Positions 1 through 11,504 of a stretch of 64,000 nt of DNA are shown here, one piece after another; the stretch's first letter is position 1; each line of letters starts with the position of its first letter. The notes under the pieces were generated by a model. The model saw only the letters and a program-made list of their open reading frames with translations. It was not told the DNA's origin and made no database searches. The position numbers and the translations under genes were made by a program. The stretch comes from Cristatella mucedo (lineage: Eukaryota > Bryozoa > Phylactolaemata > Cristatellidae): contig WPIO01000163.1 of the NCBI GenBank assembly GCA_009760855.2, positions 596,001 through 660,000 on the forward strand, written 5' to 3'.

Positions 1-9
1 GCCCGAGGC

Positions 10-147
10 ATGGAGCCGGTCGGCAGTTCCAGTTCCAGTTCGGTGCTCGGGCTGCCGAAACAGTTGCTGCTGCTCGCCGTCTCTGATGCTAAAGGCCCGT
101 ACGAAGCATCCGAAGCTGTCGAACGGACTTCTCTACGCTATGGATAG
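10..147 (+). CDS. possible partial coding sequence at the window edge
   Basis: A 45-codon reading frame from an ATG at position 10 runs to a TAG at 145-147, and the frame is also open to the left edge, so it could be the last exon of a gene that starts outside the window. It has a serine run near the start, then a leucine-rich patch, then a polar tail. I recognise no domain. No clear poly(A) signal follows before an L2 fragment at about 290. It could be a chance frame in GC-rich DNA. Confidence 0.22.
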   Translation: MEPVGSSSSSSVLGLPKQLLLLAVSDAKGPYEASEAVERTSLRYG

Positions 148-289
148 GGACTTTTTACAGATACGCGCGCGCTCTCCGTCACTTCCGCGACTCGCAGCTG
201 TTGGCATACCGTGGCATCACGTGCTGGCACTGCGTTTGCGAGTTTCACTGCAGCCGCGTTTTGAAGGTTCACGGCTTCGCGCCGCGATT

Positions 290-525
290 CGTCGCTCGCC
301 GACAAGAACATGCGCACGCTGCCACTGACCGTACTCGCGCGCTGACCTTGCGCTCGGTCACCTCTTACCATGTTATGCTTCTTGACATTAAGCATGCTAC
401 CGTCAATCATGTGATTATGCTTCCTTCGCAGCAAATGTAAAGTGCCAGGAAAGAGACTGAGTTCTCTTGGCGCGCTTTACAAATGCATTGCCATTATTAT
501 TATTATTAGTAGTAGTAGTAGTAAG
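290..525 (+). mobile_element. L2-like LINE 3' end (old copy)
   Basis: The sequence aligns by eye with the 3' untranslated end of the intact L2-like copy at 59-63 kb: the CTGCCACTAACC-like stretch, the ACC ATGTTAT stretch, then GCAGCAAATGTAAAG and the 3' hairpin (arms near 440-475), ending in a TTA/TAG trinucleotide tail. It is 5'-truncated and CpG-decayed. Confidence 0.75.
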
Positions 526-1317
526 AATTAGCGCTGGCCACGAGCGCTGCGCTTGCGACCGAACTAAGGGTGCAGGGAGCCGCCGCAGCTGCCATTCGCC
601 GCTGGTAGCGACCCGAACCGCCAGGAGCGGCCCGCGTAACGACGAGAGCTCTTGGAAAAAGGCGGCGCCTAAAAGTTTTAAGACGCTAAAGCGAAGCCGG
701 CGTTTCCCTGGCGAATGGCACAGACGCTTCCACGCTGCGGCTACTGCCGAGCCGTCGAGAGCGACGACGCGCTGCATTCGCCAAGACAGCGGCAGCACCG
801 CACGAAGGCGCGCGCAGCTAGCGTTTGCTCGTTTCCGGTCGGCGCGCCGACGACTCCTCGAGCCGATGGGGTGAGGCGTTGCGGGGGGCGGGGTCGAACG
901 CGTCGCTACCCTGCGCGTGCGGTCGGATGTTGCTCTCGCTCGCTAGCGCGTCTCCGCTGCGACTTCGCGTCCGTGCGATTGGTGCAGCATCGCTTCCGTT
1001 TCATTGTCTTTCGAAACGCTCTCAGATCGCGACGCACGATCATTTCTTCTTTTTTTTAAGACTCGCGATTAGGAGGAAATGACAGGCACTACCAAGGTAC
1101 GCGCATTATTCGTCGTGCGCGCTCGCTTCCTCCTGCTGGCGCCAGCGGCGGCGAGCGTCTGACGCGCGCGCGCGCGCGCGTGAGGCTCGGTCGACGAGCA
1201 GACGAGAACGGCGCCGCCGAGCCGCCGGGCTCGAGGCGACGACGCTGAGGAGGCGGCAGCGCCTCCGCGGAGCGGCCACCGCCGCAGAGAAAGTCAGACA
1301 GCGCGGACAGAGCATCC
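526..1317. other. GC-rich unique sequence, no gene recognised
   Basis: Moderately to strongly CpG-rich. Several overlapping open frames exist on both strands, but all look like shadows of base composition (arginine, alanine and serine rich). No splice-bounded exon or conserved motif was seen. There is an alternating CG run near 1160-1180. Confidence 0.5.
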
Positions 1318-2343
<1,026 letters not shown>

Positions 2344-2437
2344 GTTCCAAACCTCAGACGGTTCCTGAAAGAGCGCGGCATGGGAACTTTAGTGAAGACG
2401 CCGGATCTGGAAGCGCCGTACCTGCCCGACCAAACAG
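2344..2437 (+). CDS. candidate internal coding exon, gene unknown
   Basis: The stretch is preceded by a good acceptor (pyrimidine-rich ...AACCTTTCAG) and followed by a donor (ACAG|GTATCC). In between is an open frame of 31 codons plus one base. The predicted peptide looks like ordinary protein: a hydrophilic helix-like start (NLRRFLKERGMG) and then an acidic, proline-containing part (TPDLEAPYLPDQTG). Unlike the surrounding CpG island its composition is balanced, which argues for selection on coding. I do not recognise the family, and no partner exon could be assigned. A chance ORF remains possible. Confidence 0.4.
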
Positions 2438-2555
2438 GTATCCCGCACGCCGGCGTAACAACGGGCGCGCTGCCTCGGTTGCAGTGTCGCGCGCGCGCTA
2501 TTTTCGCACTGTCCGTTGTTTCTAAAATAAAAAATATCTGCACATAATTCGTTTG

Positions 2556-2684
2556 CCTAGCGCATTGAGAGAATGCAATCTGTAGTCAGGCGCTTCACGT
2601 ATGGCTCGAGCCCACGACCTTGGTCATCGAATGTGTTCACCTTGAACTCGGTCATTAAAGGCCAGCAAGTTAACCACTGAGCCA
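2556..2684 (-). mobile_element. SINE-B: tRNA-derived SINE with L2-like tail
   Basis: Read on the minus strand it starts with a box A-like TGGCTCAGTGGTTAA (2668-2683) and has a box B-like GGGCTCGAGCC (2603-2613). It then ends with a short segment (GAAGCGCCTGA ... TTCTCTCAATGCGCTA) that copies the layout of the L2 3' hairpin. A second copy is at 26575-26697. It directly abuts a SINE-A copy. Confidence 0.6.
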
Positions 2685-2974
2685 AATAAATACTAGCTGA
2701 TTTCACAGCCTCTTTCATATAGCAACAGAAGAGCCTTTACGGCTATGATTTTACTTACCATTTAATTGCATTTCCCTTTGCAGCAAATGTAAAGCGCCTA
2801 GAAAGAGATTAAGTTCTCCGAGGGCGCTTTATCAAGTACATTATTATTATTATTATCGCCACCGCTTGCAGCGGCGATGAAGAGTCACCCGCCGAAGGAT
2901 TTGAATCCACGACCTCGGGATCGCGGTCGGGAACAGCGACCGCCTTACCCTGTGTGCGTGCCATCACAGCTCAC
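2685..2974 (-). mobile_element. SINE-A copy split by an L2 insertion
   Basis: Two parts of one SINE-A lie at 2685-2746 (3' part: AGCTGATT, CTCTTTCATATAG, AGAGCCTTTACGGCTAT) and 2854-2974 (5' tRNA-like part with box B complement GATTTGAATCC and box A region CCTTACCCTGTG). They are separated by an L2 3' end in the opposite orientation. Joined, they match the uninterrupted copies at 32802-32982 and 53577-53768. Confidence 0.8.
2747..2853 (+). mobile_element. L2-like LINE 3' end inserted into SINE-A
   Basis: Contains ATGATTTTACTTACCATT, GCAGCAAATGTAAAGCGCC, the loop and GGGCGCTTTATCAAG, ending in a TTA tail. It is only about 107 bases, so extremely 5'-truncated. It is flanked on both sides by halves of the same SINE. 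Confidence 0.85.
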
Positions 2975-3830
2975 TAAGCCACTGCTTGTGAGTTTTCCAA
3001 ATATCCTAGGGGGCGGGGCGGGACGGACTCGATTGAAGCCGGACCAGTTCGCTGCCTCGGGGCAATCCGGGCAGCCGCTTTTGACACGCCGCAACGATTT
3101 TCCTCTGGACTCCGACGCAAATGCGACGCAGGTGTCGTGGCCGGCGGACGTGACGCCACTGCCTCGCACACAGTCGACGCCTGCTGCCGCGTCGCGGCCG
3201 CTGCGACAGCACTCGACGCGGCAGCCGGAAGCCGAAGCTGCTGCCCCGGCCAGTCTGCCTCCGTCGATCTGGCGGCGGCTGCTGCTACAATATTGATCGC
3301 ATGAGTGGACACCTTTAGACTGCTGGGACTTTTGTCGCCGAACGTTGCGAGCGGCTCGGCGAATGTCAACCTCGAAGCAACCGTCAGGTGCGCACACCTG
3401 AGTGGAGCGGTCGCCTAGCGCGCTGGGAAACGGGCAGCGAAGGTGACAGACAGCAAGGCAGCTAGCCGGCAACTTGCAAGCGTTCAATCGCCACGTGCGA
3501 GACTTGCAAAGAAAATTTGGGAAAGACGCTCCAGACTGCAGAGAAGCTGCAGAAAAGCGCCAACCAAGCGCGCTCGGACTCGCACGATCGGCGGTCCCTG
3601 CCCACTGCACGGGAAGGAGCAGTGGCGCTGCAGTGCAGAAGCGCAGCCGACTCTCGCCGACTGCGCTGAAGCTCGGGAAAATGCTGCCGGAACGTTTCGC
3701 AGCTTCTTGATTTCGCGTCGTCGTCGTCGTCGTCGTCGTCGTCCAGCAAGTCTCCACTCCTCAAGCCGGGCTGTCGTCGTCATCGCAGCATCCTACTTGG
3801 TCTCGGACATGATCGTTGAGGGCTGCTCTG
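2975..3830. other. GC-rich stretch, no gene recognised
   Basis: Unique, mildly GC-rich sequence with a (CGT)n microsatellite at about 3717-3744. Frames on both strands are arginine/serine/alanine rich and overlap, so I regard them as compositional. One frame at about 3447-3710 has a plausible helix-like start but no splice or homology support. Confidence 0.45.
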
Positions 3831-4263
3831 GCTGATTATCTCTCTTGCTGATTATCTCTCTTGCTGATTATCTCTCTTGCTGATTATCTCTCTTGCTGAT
3901 TATCTCTCTTGCTGATTATCTCTCTTGCTGATTCTCTCTTTGCTGATTATCTCTCTTGCTGATTATCTCTCTTGCTGATTATCTCTCTTGCTGATTATCT
4001 CTCTTGCTGATTATCTCTCTTGCTGATTATCTCTCTTGCTGATTATCTCTCTTGCTGATTATCTCTCTTGCTGATTATCTCTGATTATCTCTCTTTGCTG
4101 ATTATCTCTCTTGCTGATTATCTCTCTTGCTGATTATCTCTCTTGCTGATTATCTCTCTTGCTGATTATCTCTCTTGCTGATTATCTCTCTTGCTGATTA
4201 TCTCTCTTGCTGATTATCTCTCTTTGCTGATTATCTCTCTTGCTGATTATCTCTCTTGCTGAT
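3831..4263. repeat. 16-bp minisatellite, about 27 copies
   Basis: Near-perfect head-to-tail array of TTGCTGATTATCTCTC. Most units are identical. A few carry one extra T, lack the TA, or are partly deleted (around 3925-3945 and 4075-4100). The uniformity suggests recent expansion or homogenisation. Confidence 0.97.
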
Positions 4264-4465
4264 CTTGCTTCTTTCTCTCCCGTTCTCTGACGCATTTTAA
4301 AAATAAGGACGTGGAATCGAATAATCCGAACCTGCTGTCTGTCTGACATGCTGCCGCATCTCTTGAAGATGGCAGAACCCTCTCTGGAGGGAGGGTCCCG
4401 GGGGAGCTCAGAGCACTGCGGTGCTGCGCCATCGATGGACGAAGGAATGTGCGGATCCGCGCTGC

Positions 4466-4551
4466 TGGGGATCTGCTCGTGCCGGATCCACGTTAGGGGT
4501 CTGCTCCTGTCGGATCCATGCCGGGGGTCTGCTCGTGCCGGATCGACGTTT
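4466..4551. repeat. short tandem repeat, three units of about 30 bp
   Basis: Three diverged copies of a GGGTCTGCTCGTGCCGGATC-type unit follow each other. The BamHI-like GGATCC core is kept in the first two. Confidence 0.7.
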
Positions 4552-4559
4552 TGAGTGAC

Positions 4560-5139
4560 CCACCATTCCCGAGCGGCAGTTTCGCGAGTGGTCAGCTATT
4601 TTTTGTCACCTTTCTGGAATAGAAAAGCTCGCGGCTCTCTTTTCTAGCCTGTACAAGCGAGTGGACATGCTTTGAGTTTTAGAAATTAAAAATTGCCGAG
4701 TCACACGTCATTTACCACTTTTATAAAAAGTTCCATTAGGCAACCAGCAATTTGTCACCTTGCGAGCAAGAGTTCTCTTGCAGTGTTCGCAAGTGAAAAG
4801 AGGTGTTTAGAGTTTGCGATGATCCCCCACAGACGTGAAGAATAATTCTTTTTAGACTTTGCCAACCTTAACTATCTTTGCTATGAAGAAGCAGTCTTTG
4901 CTCATGTCTTGATAAATATTCCTTGCACATGGCAGATGCGTCTGCTGCGTAAGCGACATCACGATACCTCGATGTTTATTGTGCCGTGTTCGCCTAGCTT
5001 TCACAAATTCTGGATGCGGCATTTTAGGGACTGTATGCTGGAACCTGACATGGGCTTCGTTCCTATTAGAAAAACGGGACCGGATAATTTAAAATTATAA
5101 TTTCCCATACAAACTCTGGATTTGTGGTAAAATCCTATT
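4560..5139. other. intergenic, nothing recognised
   Basis: AT-richer unique DNA. A 64-codon frame at 4909-5100 has no recognisable motif and no supporting signals. Confidence 0.5.
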
Positions 5140-6060
5140 ATTACTATTATTTATTTTAGGAATACGAGATTATAAAATAACTTTGCACTCCGAGATAAAA
5201 ACAATTGTAATAAAATACGGTTGCATATCGCCCTCACATAAGGTTATCTCTTTCTATGCATTCTACGTATGCTGGGGAGAAATCAGGATTATATGTTTAC
5301 TGGTAACATGCAAAGTATTAACATGCGCAACATGTTTAGTGGTACCATGCCCATGTCAGCACGCCTAAGAACACAGAGGAAAAATCACCTGGACCAAAGT
5401 AATGCTGCGAGGAACATGTGCATTTCAGCTTCTTTTTAAGTATTGCCAAGTCGGGGGAAATCACGATGTCAGTCGGGAGTGAGTTTCAGGCTCTTGCAGC
5501 AAATAAACTGCAGGTACAGTCTCCAAAGGAATTAAGGAGGCTATGAGGAACAACGAAACGACTCGATTCTGAAGAGCGGGTATTATGACTCCGGATCGGA
5601 TTGCGAAGCAGCTTTGATAGTAAAACTAGAGCCAGAAATGGATGGGAACTAAACGTGACTAAATCTTGAAGTCTATACGCTGCTTGATTGGGAGCAGTGC
5701 ACGTCTGCAAGAACTATATACTGTGGCAACTGGGACTCTTACGACAGACAAACTTAGCAGCAGAGCTAGGACTAACTACAAGTGCATAATTGCTCAGAAC
5801 GTTAGACCTGAAAAAGTTTATCTATATAAGTCAAAACTGGATATCAAAAATACGTAAACTAACTTGGTTTGTTGTTTCCTTGTCTAAGCAGGCCTGACGT
5901 TTTTCAGTGTTACTTTGCAGAAGGTAAGTAGACTTAACTTTAGAGCTGATGTCGCCATCGAGTGAAATGTCATTTTTTTAACAGGACACCTAAATGTCAT
6001 GCAGTGGATAAGGGAGATATGCTGGCAAGTCAACTTTTAGCGTTTAGATTTTCAATTTTT
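5140..6060 (-). mobile_element. eroded L2-like LINE (3' half)
   Basis: On the minus strand it retains, in order, the 3' hairpin (about 5226-5275), the 3' UTR with the GTTAGTGGTA / GTCAGCACGC-like blocks, the reverse-transcriptase C-terminal coding region (CAGTGGGACTCTTACGACAGACAAAC-like block) and a piece matching the region after the YADD motif (GGAGATATGCTGGCA near 6019). Many indels; an old copy. Confidence 0.75.
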
Positions 6061-6083
6061 TATTCGTGCTTGGCTTTTGCATA

Positions 6084-6950
6084 AAATAAAATAATAGCTG
6101 ATTTAGCAGCCTCTTTTGTATATCGAAAGAAGAGCTTTTATGGCTGTCACTGCTTGCTTGTCTACCGGCGTGTGTCATCAGGCGCTTACAGCTGGTGCAA
6201 AACTCTGCAGCTAAGCTTATCTGTCGTGAGCGTCGCAGTTGCCACATCACACCACTTCTTGCCGATCTGCACAAGGTCCCAGTCTAGTAATGGATAGACT
6301 CTCCAAGATTTTCTCGCTCACTTTCAGGCCCCTCCATTCTTTATCTCCAGTCTACCTTTCAAATCTACTGCCCCACTAGGCTAAGCAAAGTGCCACCCAC
6401 TTTTCGGAATCTAATTGTTGACCTATGCCTCTTAAAAACCTCAAATGTTTTGGAGACCGTGCTTTTAGTTTGTATGTTCTCAAGGCCTGGAACTCACTCC
6501 CGACTTGCGTCACGACATTCCCTGACTTGACCATATTTAAAAAGAAATTAAAGACGCACTTATTTAGGGCAACATTTAGTAGGTCCCCGTGGTTTGTCCT
6601 TTATGTGCTTATGCGTGCTGAAACTGTTGCATGCTACCACTAACCATACTTGCATGCTGACCCTGTGCATGTCACACCTAACCATGTTTTTTATGTTTTT
6701 TATCAAGCATGATATTACTTACCATTCAACCACGTTTCCTTTGCAGTAAGTGTAAAGCGCCTAGAAAGAGATTGAGTTATCTGAGGGCGCTTTATCAAAG
6801 TGTATTATTAGTATTAATATTTTTATTATTATTATCACTACAGCTTTCAGTGGAAATAAAGAATTGCTCACCGAAGAATTTGAACCCACGACCTTGGGGG
6901 ACCAAGGTCGTTAAAGCAACCGCCTTACCTAGTGTGCCATCACTGCTGAA
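6084..6950 (-). mobile_element. SINE-A copy split by an L2 insertion
   Basis: The 3' part of the SINE lies at about 6084-6157 (AGCTGATTTAGCAGCC ... GAAGAGC ... GGCTGTCACTGC). The tRNA-like 5' part lies at about 6832-6950 (ATCACTACAGC ... GAATTTGAACCCACGACC ... ACCGCCTTACCTAGTGTGCC). A plus-strand L2 lies between. The break is at the same internal position as in the copy at 2685-2974. Confidence 0.8.
6150..6831 (+). mobile_element. 5'-truncated L2-like LINE inside SINE-A
   Basis: Begins within the coding region for the reverse-transcriptase C-terminus (CTACCGGCGTGTG, ... GCAAAACTCTGCAGCTAAGCTT). It continues through the conserved GDRAFS...LKAWNSLPTC segment (frame visible at 6425-6643) and ends with the hairpin (about 6753-6798) and a TTATTA tail at about 6801-6831. 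Confidence 0.9.
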
Positions 6951-7064
6951 TAATAAGTTAGTTAGGTTGTCATTCAACTTACGACAGTGTACTACCATGT
7001 AAGTTTGGATGTAAGCCGCACATGCAGCTAGTGAGTGGATAGAGTTTGGAGTATTGAAAAGCTA

Positions 7065-7165
7065 TGCGGAATCAAAGCACTGGTACCGCTGTACGTCATC
7101 GGCCTTTAAGTGAATGCCTAGATTGTGCTCGGCAATTACAACAACGACAGAGGGTGAGTATAAAT
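7065..7165 (-). mobile_element. L2-like LINE fragment (region of the YADD motif)
   Basis: The minus strand matches the part of L2 reverse transcriptase around the catalytic Asp-Asp motif (block GTACGTCATCGGCCTTTAAGTGAATGCCTAGATTGTGCTCGGCAATTAC in the + direction). Short and eroded; its ends are approximate. Confidence 0.6.
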
Positions 7166-7329
7166 CGTTTAAAGAAATGTACCAGGCACTGAGTATGGAT
7201 GATTGGCGAAGACTTACTTGTGCTTCCATCCTTCTCTGCCGTTCAACTTCTAGATTTCCATAAAGCGTCATTTCAGCATGAGTTGCTTATATTGAACTTT
7301 AGCGACAGAAAAATCCCAAATGGAATCAA

Positions 7330-8160
7330 GATCAAACCAAGTTTAATGTAGAAGCTGACCTAGAGACTCAGAAACTGGAAACCTTTTCCGTCAAAACGGG
7401 TTTGAGCGGCATTCGTATCTCACAAAGCATCACTACGTAATCTGGGCCTTACACTAACTGATCAGATTGACTCAGCGATGAGGTCTGCTTACTTACAGCT
7501 AGGTAAAATTGGAAAAATCCCGGTTTTCTTATACAAGGATACCACCATTAGCTAGTCAGTGCCTGGGTGACAATCGGTGCAAATGCCTATAGCAAGCTAA
7601 TCATGTCGTTCTGTCTGCGAAATGAAGTTGACGTACAGTTGGCGAAGAAATCTGCAGCCAGGCCTGCTTATCGCGAATGTCAAAGTTTGCATTTGAGCGC
7701 TTTTATTCCCGACTTTTACTCTTGTTGTTGTTGCTGGTTCCCCATTAAGCAGCACACTGGCTTCAATTTTCTCTGTCATTCACTTTTTAGTTCCTCCCCT
7801 TCTCTAGCTCTGACCCACCAGTCCAAAATATTGTTTTCAAAAGGCTCCCGTCGTATTACCGCCTCCCCCAGTCGTCAAACCGTCCGCCCGTTTGTCTGCG
7901 CCTCTAGCCAACCTTCAATCATTTGCAGACCGCGGATTCAGTTGTTATGCTCAAAAAGCCTCGGGTGCGCGAGCGACTGACTTCAAGACATCTCATGACT
8001 TGACGACAATAAAAAGAAAAGCAGTTAAACAGCATGCTCCGATCGGCACTCGCTCCTTCTGTACTGATTGCCAATTCAGCTATAGAGCGACCGCTTAATT
8101 TTGCACGTTTTCGCTAATCAACTGACATGCTTTCTTTCCATCTCATACACAATAAAGAGA
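7330..8160 (+). mobile_element. ancient L2-like LINE, reverse-transcriptase C-terminus
   Basis: Weak but ordered similarity to younger copies: CGTAATCTGGGCC (ArgAsnLeuGly), AAAATTGGAAAAATCC, CAAGGATACCACC, then translated pieces resembling NSAARLVCRERRS (about 7648-7680) and NLQSFADRGFS (about 7908-7945). Multiple frameshifts. Confidence 0.6.
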
Positions 8161-8859
8161 AAATGATATAGTTCCCATAAAGCGAGTTTTATAGTGTGTA
8201 TTTTGCTTTATAATTATTATTACTTTAATGCTGTGCTCACTCAATATGAGTTAAATGAATTGGTACAAGCTACGTTATCAGTCACGGAAATGAAACTAGC
8301 AACATAGAAGTTTACATGAATGTATCAAATCTGCATCGGCTTCTAAACCCAGGGAACCATTAGAACTGATGGTAAAACTTCAGGATTGCCTTAGCGCTAA
8401 TAAATGCAAAAAGTTAATAGCAGCGTATTCAATAGAACTAGGTTTTTGGTCATGGTCATAACTAATACCCTACATCCAAAAGTCAATGCACTGACACAGT
8501 TCAAAAGTTGGGCTCACTATGGGCATAGTTTAGGCCAAAGGTTTAGGTAAAAACATATTAAATACAGTACAAATTTGTTCCTAGACTCATTCAATTAGTA
8601 AATTAAATTTTCTCCCTTGAATATACTATATCCATCGTACACACAGAAATTGCAAACGTTTAGAGGATTATTTTCACTGTTTAACGGTTTAGTATCTCAA
8701 GGCTCAGCATAATAATAAAGAAACATGGTCTATGCTAACATAGGACTACAAAGTGGCACGTGATATTTATGGAAAAATGTATAATTTTGGAAACAGCTAA
8801 TCACAATAATGAATTATTTATAAGTGCTCCAAAAGTAGAAGAGTGCATTTAAGCCTGTA
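8161..8859. other. AT-rich intergenic, nothing recognised
   Basis: No ORF of note, no repeat recognised. Confidence 0.5.
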
Positions 8860-9140
8860 TATATAATTAAAAGGAAGCTCTACAACAGGTTCGCCACAAT
8901 TTGTACAGATTTCAAATAAGCAGGCACACACAAGACAATTAATTTGGGCAGAGCAAAAGCTGTGAGGAACAGGCCAGTTTTAGGCCTCTTTTTAATTTTT
9001 ATATTGCCAGAGTATTTTGTGAGTTCAACGTATAGGGATTTCTAGGCTCGGGGAGCAGATTAAGTAGCAGGGCTGTCTCCAAGAGAATTAGGGCAAATGT
9101 CGAGAAAATACTGAAGACATTCAACAATCAACTATTAATT
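8860..9140 (-). mobile_element. ancient L2-like LINE remnant
   Basis: Shows the same order of blocks as the L2 3' region on the minus strand: CCTCTTTTTAATTTTTATATTGCC, then a TAGGCTCGGGGAGCAGATTAAGTAGCAGGGCTGTCTCC block equivalent to the GGCTTTGGGAGCATACGAGCTGAATGCACGGTCTCC block of young copies. Heavily mutated. Confidence 0.45.
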
Positions 9141-9144
9141 CAGG

Positions 9145-9480
9145 GTAACTTTTAAAAGACACACGGCTTAGAAATGGGATCGAAAGTTTTGACGGCTTTC
9201 TTTTAAAAGTAGAATTAAGATGCAAGTCTTGTTTAATCCGGAATCAACCCACAAGAAACTTATATGCAAATGCCAAACTTACAGATCTCTGCATATAAGT
9301 GACAAGTATCCCTACTTGTTGAACCGTGGTGCATCAACCTATATTTCTGAAGCTTTTTGAGGTATATGTTTGTGACTTTTAAGCAGCTTCGTTCACATTG
9401 TAGCTCTGTGCCTTCTAAATTAAAAACTTTCCAATACTTCGCGGATAAATGTGAAATTTGAAATGCGAGTTCAGATCTGC
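9145..9480 (+). repeat. dispersed repeat, copy 1 of a diverged pair
   Basis: Shares ordered blocks with 21220-21560: CTTAGAAATGGGATCGAAAGTTTTGACG, a CTTGTTTAATCC block, a GACTTTTAAGCAGCTT block and CTGTGCCTTCTAAATT. The two copies are in the same orientation. Family unknown. Confidence 0.6.
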
Positions 9481-10911
9481 TGTGAAGTCAGTGTTGCTGT
9501 TTATTTATTATTTCGGTTAGATTAGTCTTTCTATGAATGCCATCAATCGTCTAAAGCTTTATTTTCTGCAATCATCGGCATGCACGGCAAGGAGCATGTT
9601 TGACATGAGGGCAGGTGGTGTACGAGAAAGCAGGAGGTAATGCAGCAGTTGTGCTAGATATGACGAAACTGAGCAACGGGAAACCATTGGGGTCAGAGTG
9701 AGCACCTTTCTTGACGTTCATTGATCGATCTGGAGCCATCGCAGCTCTTTTATCAAAGGAGACGCGAACGCTGAACCTGTAAAATGTAGCTTATCTAGCA
9801 GCCAATTCGTTTTGCCATCTGCAGAGGCGTAATAGTTTTTCAGTAGTCTAGCCAAAGCTGGATTGCAGAAGTCACCACGGACAAAACTAAGGAACTAATA
9901 GGATCATTTGCCAACTTCCGTAGTAGTCAGTGACTAACCTTGGACAGAGAAAAATCGCTTAAGAAAGACACTGTAATTGATTGGGTCCAAAACTGCTAAA
10001 ATTGTGATCAGGACAAGTTGGGAGAAGTTGGTGGTTATTTTAAGATCGAAGGTCATACAGAGGAGGGCCGGTTCAGTCGACTTGAATAACTTTGAACTAG
10101 ACTAATTTTTCTTGTCATTTTTACCGACGTTTATATCAAGCTGCTTAGTAACAATCTTTTAATTTGTTTAAGTAAAAGTGAATAAGTGACAGTTTTCTAG
10201 GACATCTGAATCAAATCCATGCTTCTAAAACAGTTGATTTTACCATTGCCGACGTGAACATTTAAACATTAACGATTGTAAAGAGAACGGCACACCTTGC
10301 ATCCATACGAGCATTAAAACCGATTATTGACTAGAATAATTTAATCCACAGTTGAAGCTTAAATATGGTTCACTATAGGTTCTTTAGTACAGGAAATATA
10401 TGTACTAGACATAACTAAGCTAAATACTTCGTTTACAGATTCCTTGGAGTTTCTTTTAAAGACAGATCTAAAGCTACTTACTCTCTTTTACTGTTGCTTT
10501 AGTTACAGTGGTTTGCTAGAGCCACTAGAATTGTGCAATTTTGTCAAAGAATAGGGCGAAAAATATAAGCCAAACATTTTATATCCACATAATAAGACCA
10601 CTCAGAATTGACAAGGCAAAGTTACTTGGCCGTCATAGATGTTTGATTAGGGCCTGACTAGCTGGACGGCAGTGTGCGAGTGAATAAACTGCACAAGTCC
10701 CAGTGACTTGTAATGTAATGTAAACCAGCTTTAAACATTTCGCTGCATGCGACACGTCTTTTTAAGGCTTTTTCTCGCCAGCAATGTTCTCTACGCCTCC
10801 ATTTGCGGACTTACTTGAGGGGAGCATACTCTGTCACGAGCATTCCGACGTTCCTTGTTTGCCTCCTCAATGAAAGCATCTGGGCTACTCGAAGAGTCTG
10901 GATTCGTATTA
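9481..10911. other. AT-rich intergenic, nothing recognised
   Basis: No convincing exon. A short TAATG tandem occurs at about 10710-10722, a sequence type often found at LINE tails, but no element body could be recognised beside it. Confidence 0.45.
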
Positions 10912-11158
10912 GATTACCCATCGAAACAAATGAGAATTTTATTTCAAATGTTTTCATTATATATTCTATATTAATACGTATATATTTATATATTTAAATA
11001 TATTTAAATATTATATATTTAATTCATTCATAATTATATTACGTAAATAATAAAATTAAATATATAATATATAATGATTTATTTATTAAATATGTTAAAT
11101 ATAATATATATTTATTTAAATGCGTTAAATACGAAATAGAATTACCCATCAAAGCAAA
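10912..11158. repeat. AT-rich block flanked by an 18-bp direct repeat
   Basis: ATTACCCATCGAAACAAA (10913-10930) recurs with two changes at 11141-11158. The interval is almost pure A/T (ATATTTAAATATA-type). This could be a tandem-duplication footprint or a target-site duplication around an eroded insertion. Confidence 0.6.
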
Positions 11159-11504
11159 CCGTCGGACGTGCTTGTAGAGTTCGAGCGAACTTCGTATACC
11201 AGCAGCGTAAAGCACACCGAAAACGGCAGTGCCCCGATGAATACAAACCGGCATTAGTAGGTCGGGCCCGCGCGTCAGCCTGGGAGGCTGGTTACGACGG
11301 CGGCAGTGCGCCTGGGCGATACAGCCGAGCCACCGTCCGCCCCGCCCCGCCCCCTTGCGCGACGAGCCCGGACAGCGCTCAGAAGCGCGACGCTCGGAAG
11401 CTTCGCCGCGGCGACGCGCCGCCGGCAGCAGCGGCGGCGACCGCAGAGGACCCGACCGCAGACTCACGCTTCGCCGCGTCGCCGCGTCTTGGCGCTCGCC
11501 GCAG
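11159..11504. promoter_or_regulatory. CpG-island start, likely 5' region of the NUDT18-like gene
   Basis: Composition switches abruptly from AT-rich to very CpG-rich at about 11160, and the first recognisable coding exon begins at about 11505. GC-box-like CCGCCCCGCCCC is present near 11337. The transcription start and any initiating exon could not be fixed. Confidence 0.35.

Noticed and set aside
2600-2684. tRNA gene
   Set aside because: Box A and box B-like motifs are present, but they belong to dispersed SINE heads; no proper cloverleaf or anticodon stem. The same holds for 26.6, 32.9, 36.0 and 53.6 kb.
3831-4263. CRISPR array
   Set aside because: The 16-bp units are directly contiguous with no spacers, and the genome is animal.
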